Shown one piece after another: positions 57,175-64,000 of a stretch of DNA of 64,000 nt. Positions within the stretch are counted from its first letter, which is position 1, and each line of letters starts with the position of its first letter. The stretch covers positions 806,001 through 870,000 of the forward strand of contig NZ_CP069717.1 in NCBI RefSeq assembly GCF_024971095.1, in the 5' to 3' direction. This DNA comes from Microbacterium neungamense (GTDB taxonomy: Bacteria > Actinomycetota > Actinomycetes > Actinomycetales > Microbacteriaceae). The notes beneath the pieces are model-generated. The model did not search any database. It was given only the letters and a program-made list of their open reading frames with translations, and was not told where the DNA came from. The position numbers were made by a program, and so were the translations under genes.

Positions 57175-58460
57175 GGCACGTTCCTTTCGGTGTGGACGGC
57201 GGCGTCGACGGCCGCCTCGAGCTCGGCGAGCTTGCGGGCCAGGTCGACGAGATCGGCGTCGCCCGCCGGCGGAGGACCGGCGAGCAGCTGGTGCAGGGAG
57301 CCGCGCGGTACGCGCAGGCGGTCGGATGCGGCATCCGCGACCTCCACGGCGGATGCCCGGGCGCTGAGGCCCAGGCGCCGGCCGAGACGCAGCACCGTCC
57401 CGGTGCGGATCGCCTCGGCGGCGTGCGCGGCATCCCCGGCCCTGGCGGTGAGCCGCGCGCGGCCGTGCATGGTCTCGGAGGCGCGGACCGTGACCGGCAG
57501 CGACTCCGTGACCAGTGGGCCGAACCGGCGTCCCCGCCAGGCGATCGCGGCCAGCGCGGCCAGGGCGAGCAGGACGATCGCCGGGGTCACCCATTCGGGC
57601 GTGAGCGATCCCAGCGTCTCCTCCGGGTCGCCGACGCGGTCGGAGTCCTCGAACGAGGGCACGTACCAGACGACGTGTCCGGTCTGCCCGAGCAGGGCGA
57701 GGCCGAGGGCGGCGTTGCCGTTCTCGGCGAGGTGCTCGTTGTCGAACAGCCGGCGCCCCTCCACGACGGCGATGCGCGGATCGTCGGCGACGAGCACGGC
57801 GGCGTCGCCGTCTGCATCCGCGAAGCAGCCGGCGACGCCGGGAGCGGGGCGGAACATCCGGTCCGGGGCGATCTCGCCGACCCGCGCGAACTCCGCCAGG
57901 TCGCATCCGGCATCCACGGTCTGCGGGGCGCCGAAGGCGTCCTCGCCGAGGCCGGTGAGCTCCAGCAGGCGCGCGCTCGTGGACAGGAAGACCACCCGGT
58001 CGGCGGGCTGGATCAGCTCCTGCACGGCCTCGTCGCTGAGCGGGTAGGGATCGGTCATGGCGAGGGTCGAGTCCGGGCGCAGGGCGTCGCGCACCTCCGC
58101 GCGGGTGCGCGCCACGGTGACCTCGATGTCCTGCTGGCGGAGGATCTCGGCCAGCGCGCGGGCCCCCTGCGGGTTGCGCCCGTCGGGGTTCAGCATGCCG
58201 CCGATGGTCGGCGCGGTCGCGGTGAACCGCAACGAGACGAGCGCCACGCCCAGCAGCAGCAGGAGCACGAACAGCCAGCCGAGGAGCCGGCGCCCGCGTC
58301 CGCGCGGCGGTCCGACGGCCGTCGAGGCGGCGATCGCGGGGACGGATGCGGCAGAGCCGGCATCCGGGGCGGCGGTACCCGTGACGCCGGCGAGGTCCCC
58401 GGAGGCGGATGCCGCGGCATCCGGCGACCCGGCCCGTGCGGCGGGGGCGGACGGGCTCAT
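57171..58460 (-). CDS. DUF4350 membrane protein
   Basis: 429 residues. A long Ala-rich cytoplasmic lead, one helix near 60-80 (RLLGWLFVLLLLLGVALVSL), an extracytoplasmic region with a GATase-like fold (NPDGRNPQGARALAEILRQQ, VVFLSTSARLLELTG), then a second helix near 310 (TPAIVLLALAALAAIAWRGR). The family is of unknown function and travels with MoxR and DUF58. Overlaps both neighbours by 4 bases. Confidence 0.85.
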   Translation of the reverse strand: MSPSAPAARAGSPDAAASASGDLAGVTGTAAPDAGSAASVPAIAASTAVGPPRGRGRRLLGWLFVLLLLLGVALVSLRFTATAPTIGGMLNPDGRNPQGARALAEILRQQDIEVTVARTRAEVRDALRPDSTLAMTDPYPLSDEAVQELIQPADRVVFLSTSARLLELTGLGEDAFGAPQTVDAGCDLAEFARVGEIAPDRMFRPAPGVAGCFADADGDAAVLVADDPRIAVVEGRRLFDNEHLAENGNAALGLALLGQTGHVVWYVPSFEDSDRVGDPEETLGSLTPEWVTPAIVLLALAALAAIAWRGRRFGPLVTESLPVTVRASETMHGRARLTARAGDAAHAAEAIRTGTVLRLGRRLGLSARASAVEVADAASDRLRVPRGSLHQLLAGPPPAGDADLVDLARKLAELEAAVDAAVHTERNVP

Positions 58461-59119
58461 GCCGGCACTCCGCGGGTGTCCGCCGCCGGAACCGGGATGG
58501 CGGGGGCGGCGGCGGTGACCGCGGCATCCGTGTCCGCCACGAGCCGGTAGTCGTGCTCGCCTGCGGCCGTACGCAGATAGCGGACCCGGTCGAAGGCGAC
58601 GGCGGCCTCGTGCAGCCGTTCGGCGTGCGCGGGGAACGGCACGCCGCCCTCGCGCGCGATCGCCTGCGCGGTGGCCCCGGGCGCGGGATCGATGAGGTCG
58701 CGTTCGATGAGACCGCGGGCCAGAGCACGGAAGCGCAGCACGACGGCGCCGTCCCAGTCGCCGTCGCGGGCGCGGCGCTCGGCCTCGGCGCGCAGCTGCG
58801 CGGCGGTGCGGTCGTCGCGCGCTCCGAGCAGCTCGTCGCGTCGGCGGATCGCCCGCGGGGAGCGGGGACGGCCCCACACGATCAGGGCGACGATGATCGC
58901 CGCCACGACGACCGCCACGATGAGGGCGGTGGCGAACGGGGCCGCGTTCCCGGCGCCCTCGGTGGAGAACAGGTCGGCGATGCCCTCCACGATGTCGCGG
59001 GCGAGGCTGTCGAACCAGGTCGGCTTCGCCGCCTGATACTCCTGGCGCGACAGCTCCTCCTCGGCCCAGCGCCGCGCTTCGTCCCCGTCCGGGACGAAGA
59101 CGTCCGCCCTCAGGATCAC
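58457..59119 (-). CDS. DUF4129 membrane protein
   Basis: 220 residues from GTG 59119, which overlaps the upstream stop (GTGA). One helix about 53-76 (FATALIVAVVVAAIIVALIV), then the DUF4129 segment with DGDWDGAVVLRFRALARGLI and LHEAAVAFDRVRYLRTAAGE. The family often occurs as the transglutaminase-associated C-terminal domain, but no catalytic triad is present here. Part of the MoxR operon. Confidence 0.85.
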   Translation of the reverse strand: MILRADVFVPDGDEARRWAEEELSRQEYQAAKPTWFDSLARDIVEGIADLFSTEGAGNAAPFATALIVAVVVAAIIVALIVWGRPRSPRAIRRRDELLGARDDRTAAQLRAEAERRARDGDWDGAVVLRFRALARGLIERDLIDPAPGATAQAIAREGGVPFPAHAERLHEAAVAFDRVRYLRTAAGEHDYRLVADTDAAVTAAAPAIPVPAADTRGVPA

Positions 59120-60429
59120 GCGGATCCGCCCGGAGGCGCCCACGGGCTGTCGGATGCCGGCGGGATCGGCCGCGCCGCGGGGGGAGGCGGGGCCGGCGGC
59201 TGCGCTCCGTACGGCTGCCCGGGATACGGCTGCGCTCCGTACGGCTGCGCTCCGTACGGCTGCCCGGGATACGGCTGCCCGGGATACGGCGCGGCGTCCG
59301 GCGCGGGGTACGGTCCCGGGTACGACGGCGCCGGCGGCGACGCGGGCGGGGGACCGGCGGTCACCGCGCGGGCGGGATCCACCGCGTACGGGTCTCCGAG
59401 CTGCTCCTCGGACGCGCCGAGGGCGGACCTCTCGGTGTACGCGATCAGCGCCTGGTCCAGCCCCTCGTACCGCATCCGGCTGTCCAGGTACACCAGCGTC
59501 GCGCCGGTGGCCTGCACCACCAGGGCGACGGCCTGCAGCGCCAGCACGAGCACCTGCGGCAGGATCGTCAGCATGATCAGCCCGATCACGGCGGTCGGCT
59601 CGCTCGCCCCGGTGGGCGCGAACACGCCGGTGAGCACCATGCTGAGGATCGACCCCGGGATGCTCACCACCTGCGCCGCCAGGCCCATGATCGCGCCGAT
59701 CAGGAACATCACCCCGAACGCCACCCAGAACCGGCCGCGGGTCAGCCGCCACGACCGCACCAGGCCGCCGCGCACCGTGGCGCGCTCCAGCACGAGCGCG
59801 GAGGGCACCAGCAGGATCTTCGTGCCGATCCAGACGAACAGCACGACGCCGCCGAGCACCGACACGATGCCCACGAGCACGGCGATGCCGATCAGCGCCT
59901 CCCCGCCGCCGGCGCTCGCCCCCGCGACCAGGGCGAGGATGATCAGCAGCACGACGGCGACGACCGCGATCACGGCGAGCATCTGCAGCACGGCGAAGCC
60001 GAACAGCCGCCAGAACGACGGACGCATGCGCGCCCACAGCATCCGCAGCCCCGCCTTGCGGCCGAGGGCGGCGTACGAGACGTCGGCGGCGACGATGCCC
60101 TGCACGATCGCGGTGAAGGCGACCGTCGCGAGCGCCACCAGGACGCCGACCACGGCGTTGATCGCCACCGTCCCGGCGAGGATCGTCGGGTAGTCGGGGG
60201 ACCCCGGCGGCACCGTCTCCAGCCGGGAGAAGGTGATCAGCATCACGGTGGCCATCACCGCGACCACGGCGATCGTGACGCCCAGCTGCAGCGTGACCGC
60301 GAAGCCGAACAGCACCTTGGGGTTGTGGCGCAGAGCGGCGAACGCCTTCCCGAGCAGCATCCCGAAGGTCATCGGATGCAGGGGGATGGCGCCCTTCTTC
60401 GGGGCGGGGGTCCAGGTCTGACCGCTCAC
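59116..60429 (-). CDS. Polytopic membrane protein with Pro-rich repeat tail
   Basis: 437 residues. About six hydrophobic helices between residues 35 and 330 (for example VLFGFAVTLQLGVTIAVVAV; IALVAGASAGGGEALIGIAV is less clear), resembling glycerophosphoryl diester phosphodiesterase membrane domains. The C-terminal ~70 residues are proline-rich with PYPGQ/PYGAQ units. GTG 60429 is chosen for the GGGAG site 5 bases upstream; GTG 60435 and the ATG-like start further up are alternatives. First gene of the operon; function unknown. Confidence 0.75.
   Translation of the reverse strand: MSGQTWTPAPKKGAIPLHPMTFGMLLGKAFAALRHNPKVLFGFAVTLQLGVTIAVVAVMATVMLITFSRLETVPPGSPDYPTILAGTVAINAVVGVLVALATVAFTAIVQGIVAADVSYAALGRKAGLRMLWARMRPSFWRLFGFAVLQMLAVIAVVAVVLLIILALVAGASAGGGEALIGIAVLVGIVSVLGGVVLFVWIGTKILLVPSALVLERATVRGGLVRSWRLTRGRFWVAFGVMFLIGAIMGLAAQVVSIPGSILSMVLTGVFAPTGASEPTAVIGLIMLTILPQVLVLALQAVALVVQATGATLVYLDSRMRYEGLDQALIAYTERSALGASEEQLGDPYAVDPARAVTAGPPPASPPAPSYPGPYPAPDAAPYPGQPYPGQPYGAQPYGAQPYPGQPYGAQPPAPPPPAARPIPPASDSPWAPPGGSA
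59198..59287 (-). repeat. Six 15-bp units encoding PYPGQ/PYGAQ
   Basis: Six contiguous 15-base units, alternating between two versions (three of each), encode the Pro-rich tail repeats of the membrane protein at 59116. The units are near-identical in DNA, so copy number could vary by slippage. Confidence 0.9.
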
Positions 60430-60507
60430 GTGCACTCCCTCCTCGTGCTCTCCCATCGTGTCACATCGGGCGCCGCGCCCCTCGGCCGCCGCCGGGAGCA
60501 TCTTGAG

Positions 60508-60513
60508 TAAGCT
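60508..60513 (+). promoter_or_regulatory. Possible -10 element TAAGCT for mtrA
   Basis: TAAGCTGAGG occurs about 70 bases before the mtrA ATG, giving a leader of about 60 bases. No clear -35 partner. Confidence 0.3.
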
Positions 60514-60580
60514 GAGGAAAGCTGCGGTCGCGCTGGGGTGCTTCGCCGTCCGCATCCGTCAAGAAAGAGGCTGGGCCCAT

Positions 60581-61261
60581 ATGACCTCACGCATCCTCGT
60601 GGTCGACGACGACACGGCGCTCGCCGAGATGATCGGCATCGTGCTGCGGACGGAAGGCTTCGAGACGCTGTTCTGCGCGGACGGGGCCCGTGCCGTCGAG
60701 GAGTGGCGCACGTCCCGCCCCGACCTCGTGCTGCTCGACCTTATGCTGCCCGGCATGGACGGGATCGAGATCTGCACCCGCATCCGCGCCGAGTCCGGCG
60801 TGCCGATCATCATGCTCACCGCGCGCAGCGACACGGCGGACGTGGTGCGCGGTCTCGAGGTGGGCGCGGACGACTACATCGTCAAGCCGTTCAATCCGAA
60901 GGAGCTGGTCGCCCGCATCCGCACCCGCCTGCGCCCGGTCACGCCGTCCGCGAGTGACGTGCTGCGGATCGGCGACCTGGTGATCGACGTCGACGCGCAC
61001 GAGGTGCGCCGCGGCACCACGCCCATCGCGCTGACGCCGCTGGAGTTCCAGCTGCTGGTCGCACTGGCCTCCAAGCCGCAGCAGGTGTTCTCCCGGGAGA
61101 TGCTGCTCGAGCAGGTCTGGGGCTACCACTACAAGGCGGACACCCGCCTGGTGAACGTGCACGTGCAGCGGCTGCGCGCGAAGGTCGAGCTCGACCCGGA
61201 CAACCCGAAGATCGTGATGACGGTGCGGGGCGTCGGCTACCGGGCCGGGAGCGTCGGCTAG
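60581..61261 (+). CDS. mtrA: MtrA response regulator
   Basis: 226 residues, OmpR-type. Receiver: ILVVDDDTALAEM with Asp9-11, phospho-acceptor Asp53 (LVLLDLMLPGMDG), Thr80 and Lys102. Winged-helix output: PLEFQLLVALASKPQQVFSR, VWGYHYKADTRLVNVHVQRL and TVRGVGYRAG. MtrA controls cell division, cell-wall and osmotic-stress genes in actinobacteria and is essential in mycobacteria. ATG 60581 follows a weak ribosome site; mtrB starts after 9 bases and lpqB overlaps it. The mtrA-mtrB-lpqB order is diagnostic. Confidence 0.97.
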   Translation: MTSRILVVDDDTALAEMIGIVLRTEGFETLFCADGARAVEEWRTSRPDLVLLDLMLPGMDGIEICTRIRAESGVPIIMLTARSDTADVVRGLEVGADDYIVKPFNPKELVARIRTRLRPVTPSASDVLRIGDLVIDVDAHEVRRGTTPIALTPLEFQLLVALASKPQQVFSREMLLEQVWGYHYKADTRLVNVHVQRLRAKVELDPDNPKIVMTVRGVGYRAGSVG

Positions 61262-61270
61262 GAGACGGCC

Positions 61271-62962
61271 GTGACGGCGACGACCGCCAGTCCCGCGCCG
61301 GTCGCGCTGTGGCGCGATCCGCGCGAATGGCCGCGGGCCATCGGATCCCTGTGGCACCGCTCGATGCGCTTCCGCACGATCGCGCTCACGCTCGTGCTCA
61401 CCGCGTTCGCGATCTTCATCACCTGCCTCACGATGGCGCTGGTGATCCAGAACGACCTGTTCGAATCGCGCAAGGACGAGGCGCTGGAGAACGCCAAGCG
61501 GGCCGTCGCTCAGGCGCAGAGCGTGCTCGACTCCGGCGAGGTCGGCGACGACCGCGCCGCCATGCGCGCGCTGTGGGGGTCGGTGCAGCGCGAGATCCAG
61601 CGCACCTCCTCCTCCGACATGCTGATCGCCTTCCCGTCGCGGATCGAGAACGCCGCCGTGGCCCCGAACGGGTTCCGCAACCGGCTCAGCGCCGAGCTCA
61701 TCGACGACGCCCTGCGCGCGCGGGTGGTCGACCTCGACGACCGTCAGGCCTGGCAATCGGTGGCGCTGCCCACGGAATCCGGCGGGACCGCCCCCGGTGT
61801 CATCGTCGGCCAGCAGCTCGTCGTGCCCCACGTCGGCGTGTACGAGCTGTACATCGCGTACGACCTGACGGATGCCGAGGGCACGCTGCTCTTCGTGCAG
61901 CGCACCCTGTGGCTGGCCGGCATCTCGCTGGTCGCCATCGTCGCCGCGATCTCCTGGCTGGTGCTGCGGGCGGTGTCCACCCCGATCGTCGAGGCCGCCG
62001 AGACCAGCGCCCGGCTCGCGGCCGGCGACCTGGCGGTGAGGCTGCCGGTGCGCGGCGAGGACGAGCTGGCCACGCTGGCCCGGTCGTTCAACGCCATGGC
62101 CGACAGCATCGAGGCGCAGATCCGGGAACTCGCCGAGCTCTCGCTCGTGCAGCAGCGCTTCGTCTCCGACGTCTCGCACGAGCTGCGCACGCCGCTGACG
62201 ACCATCCGGCTGGCGGCGGAGATGATCAACGACCAGAAGGACGAGTTCGACCCGACCACCGCCCGCACCGCCGAGCTGCTGCACACCCAAGTGCAGCGGT
62301 TCGAGACCCTGCTCGCCGATCTGCTGGAGATCAGCCGGTACGACGCCGGGTCGGTGCAGCTCGAGGTCGAGGCGACGAGCATGGCCCAGCTGGCGGAGGA
62401 GGTCGTCGAGCAGATGCGGCCGCTCGCCGAGACGCACGGCACCGAACTCCGCCTGGTGGCGCCGGGCGGGTACTCCCCGGTGGACATGGATCCGCGCCGG
62501 GTGCGCCGCGTGCTGCGCAACCTCATCGGCAACGCCATCGAGCACGGCGAGGGCCGGCCCATCGTGGTCACCGTGGACAGCAACCAGCACGCGGTCGCCG
62601 CCGGCGTGCGCGACTTCGGTCTCGGCATGACCGCGGAGGACGCCGATCGCGTGTTCGACCGGTTCTGGCGCGCCGACCCCTCCCGCAAGCGGACCATCGG
62701 CGGCACCGGCCTCGGCCTGTCGATCGCGCTCGGCGACGCCAAGCTGCACGGCGGCACACTCGAGGTGTGGTCCGAGCTCGGGGTGGGCACGAACTTCGTG
62801 CTCACGATCCCGCGCACGCCGGGGGAGATGGAGGGTCCGAGCCCCGTGCCGCTGGAGCCGCAGGAGACGCTCGGCGAACTCGGCAGCATCACCGAGCCGA
62901 TCGGCGTCCCCCCTGCGGATGCCGCGGGGTCAGCGGGTCCGGACGGGGAGGTGGGGTCATGA
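61271..62962 (+). CDS. mtrB: MtrB sensor histidine kinase
   Basis: 563 residues. Helices at about 36-60 and 212-234 flank a sensor loop; then a HAMP linker, the HisKA block VSDVSHELRTPLTTIRLAAE with His303, and the ATP lid (LRNLIGNAIEHGEG, GVRDFGLGMT, GTGLGLSIALGDAKLHGGTL). A low-complexity tail of ~35 residues ends it. Partner of MtrA. GTG start, 9 bases after mtrA; lpqB begins within its stop (ATGA). Confidence 0.95.
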   Translation: MTATTASPAPVALWRDPREWPRAIGSLWHRSMRFRTIALTLVLTAFAIFITCLTMALVIQNDLFESRKDEALENAKRAVAQAQSVLDSGEVGDDRAAMRALWGSVQREIQRTSSSDMLIAFPSRIENAAVAPNGFRNRLSAELIDDALRARVVDLDDRQAWQSVALPTESGGTAPGVIVGQQLVVPHVGVYELYIAYDLTDAEGTLLFVQRTLWLAGISLVAIVAAISWLVLRAVSTPIVEAAETSARLAAGDLAVRLPVRGEDELATLARSFNAMADSIEAQIRELAELSLVQQRFVSDVSHELRTPLTTIRLAAEMINDQKDEFDPTTARTAELLHTQVQRFETLLADLLEISRYDAGSVQLEVEATSMAQLAEEVVEQMRPLAETHGTELRLVAPGGYSPVDMDPRRVRRVLRNLIGNAIEHGEGRPIVVTVDSNQHAVAAGVRDFGLGMTAEDADRVFDRFWRADPSRKRTIGGTGLGLSIALGDAKLHGGTLEVWSELGVGTNFVLTIPRTPGEMEGPSPVPLEPQETLGELGSITEPIGVPPADAAGSAGPDGEVGS

Positions 62963-64000
62963 GGCTCACGCGCACCGTGCGGGCAGCGGCGCTCGCCGCC
63001 GCCGCACTGCTGCTGGCAGGATGCGCCGGTCTTCCGACATCCGGGCCGCCCAACATCGGCCTGCCGCTGGGTGACGGGCCGACCGTGCCCGAGTACACCG
63101 AGGTGGCCGAGGAGCCGGTCGAGGGCGCCTCGCCGAAGCAGATCGTCGCCGGGTTCCTTGAGGCGGGCGTCACCCCGGACGGCGACTGGGCGATCGCACG
63201 CGAATTCCTCACCGAGGAGCTGGCCCGCACCTGGAAGGCGGGGACCGGTGTCACCATCGACGACACCCTGTTCTCCCGGCTGTTCTCCGCCAGCACCGAC
63301 GGCTCCGAGGAGGCCGAGGAGGAGGCCACGGAGAGCGACGTCAGCGTCCGGTTCAACCAGGTCGCCAGCGTGGACGCCACCGGCGCCTACACCGAGCAGG
63401 CCGGCCAGGCCCAGGCGGCGTTCCACCTCGTGCGGGTGGACGGGGAGTGGCGGATCGCGGAAGCGCCGGACGGCATCGTGCTGGACTCGGACAGCTTCGC
63501 CCAGGTGTACGACAGCCACGCCCTGCAGTACTTCGACGCCACGTGGTCGCGGCTCGTGCCGGACGTGCGCTGGTTCCCGCGGCGCGGGTCGATGGCCACC
63601 TCGATCACGCGCGCCCTCGTCACCGGCGAGCCGGCGCCGTGGCTGGCTCCCGCGGTGCGCTCGGCCTTCACCGGCGAGATCGGCCTGGACCGCAACGCCG
63701 TGCCGGTGGACTCGTCGCAGGTGGCCGAGGTGTCCCTGAACCGGGCGGCCCTGTCCATCGACCCGACGACGCTGGCGCGGATGCGCACCCAGCTGGAGGC
63801 GAGCCTGGCGGACCTCGGCGTCAGCGAGGTGCGCCTCCTCGTCGACGGCAGCCCGCTGGACGCCGCGCGGGCTCCGCTGGCCGAACGGCCACCGGCGAAC
63901 GGCGTGCTCGTGCTCACCGACGACGCCTTCGGCACGGCCGTCGGCGACGAGGTCACCCCGGTGCCGGCGCTGACGGCGCAGATCGGGAAGATCCCCGGGC
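62959..64000 (+). CDS. lpqB: Lipoprotein LpqB, C-terminus cut by window edge
   Basis: The first 347 residues are visible. The lipoprotein signal is AAALLLAGC with the lipid-bearing Cys22. LPTSGPPNIGLPLGDGPTVP and the PEYTEVAEEPVEGASPKQIV region match LpqB of the mtrAB operon; a GerMN-like domain begins near residue 180. LpqB modulates MtrB signalling (family knowledge). It is coupled to mtrB by ATGA. The C-terminal beta-propeller part lies outside the window. Confidence 0.93.
   Translation, partial: MRLTRTVRAAALAAAALLLAGCAGLPTSGPPNIGLPLGDGPTVPEYTEVAEEPVEGASPKQIVAGFLEAGVTPDGDWAIAREFLTEELARTWKAGTGVTIDDTLFSRLFSASTDGSEEAEEEATESDVSVRFNQVASVDATGAYTEQAGQAQAAFHLVRVDGEWRIAEAPDGIVLDSDSFAQVYDSHALQYFDATWSRLVPDVRWFPRRGSMATSITRALVTGEPAPWLAPAVRSAFTGEIGLDRNAVPVDSSQVAEVSLNRAALSIDPTTLARMRTQLEASLADLGVSEVRLLVDGSPLDAARAPLAERPPANGVLVLTDDAFGTAVGDEVTPVPALTAQIGKIPG

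Noticed and set aside
59198..59287. Possible regulatory tandem repeat
   Set aside because: The six 15-base units lie in frame within a gene and encode a Pro-rich tail; better explained as coding repeats.

Overview
The window looks like the chromosome of a high-GC Gram-positive actinobacterium, most likely Microbacteriaceae (Microbacterium-like). The evidence is very GC-rich coding sequence with GTG/TTG starts, a WhiB regulator, a DUF3499 protein, an mtrA-mtrB-lpqB operon, a furA-katG pair and a purK-purE-LCP block. The order birA, PH-domain protein, purK, purE, LCP ... rml genes ... manA, whiB2 recalls the Rv3255c-Rv3279c region of Mycobacterium tuberculosis (from memory, not checked). No rRNA, tRNA, insertion sequence, prophage or CRISPR array was seen.

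Layout. 1-9.3 kb: a partial glycosyltransferase, two tandem CDP-glycerol glycerophosphotransferase-like genes, birA, a PH-domain membrane protein, purK, purE, an LCP ligase and a family 4 glycosyltransferase. 9.3-39 kb: a large cell-wall glycopolymer island with two ABC polysaccharide exporters, several GT2/GT4 enzymes, a Wzx-like protein, a GT2/DUF2304 pair, acyltransferases, a sugar epimerase/dehydratase, dTDP-rhamnose synthesis (rmlA, rmlB, fused rmlC-rmlD), UDP-galactopyranose mutase, a pyruvyl transferase and two O-antigen ligase-like proteins. Parts of the island look less GC-rich than its flanks. 39-46 kb: manA, whiB2, a 998-residue GT2 membrane protein, DUF5719, a zincin-fold family protein and DUF3499. 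46-49 kb: an adaptor-ATPase-permease efflux operon. 49-64 kb: a divergent RDD/SpoIIM pair, aquaporin, furA-katG, the DUF58-MoxR-DUF4350-DUF4129 operon, and mtrAB-lpqB running off the right edge.

How it works together. The island supplies dTDP-rhamnose and UDP-galactofuranose, the transferases that would assemble them on a lipid carrier, decoration by acetyl and pyruvyl groups, export through Wzm/Wzt-type ABC transporters, and attachment by the LCP protein. The duplication of exporters, ligases and galactofuranosyl-type transferases suggests more than one polymer. The chemistry of the polymer(s) cannot be read from the sequence.

Most notable signals. (i) Two island genes are broken: an OatA-like O-acyltransferase (one frameshift plus an in-frame TAA) and an LGFP-repeat surface protein (one frameshift). 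Both frameshifts are repaired by adding one base to a 5-base G/C run. (ii) A three-copy 3'-flanking element has conserved flanks and a hairpin stem that covaries between copies, and a 20-bp tandem array shares part of its core. (iii) TANNCT-type -10 motifs recur 6-8 bases before start codons, suggesting widespread leaderless transcription. (iv) The hexamer GGATGC/GCATCC appears strongly over-represented.
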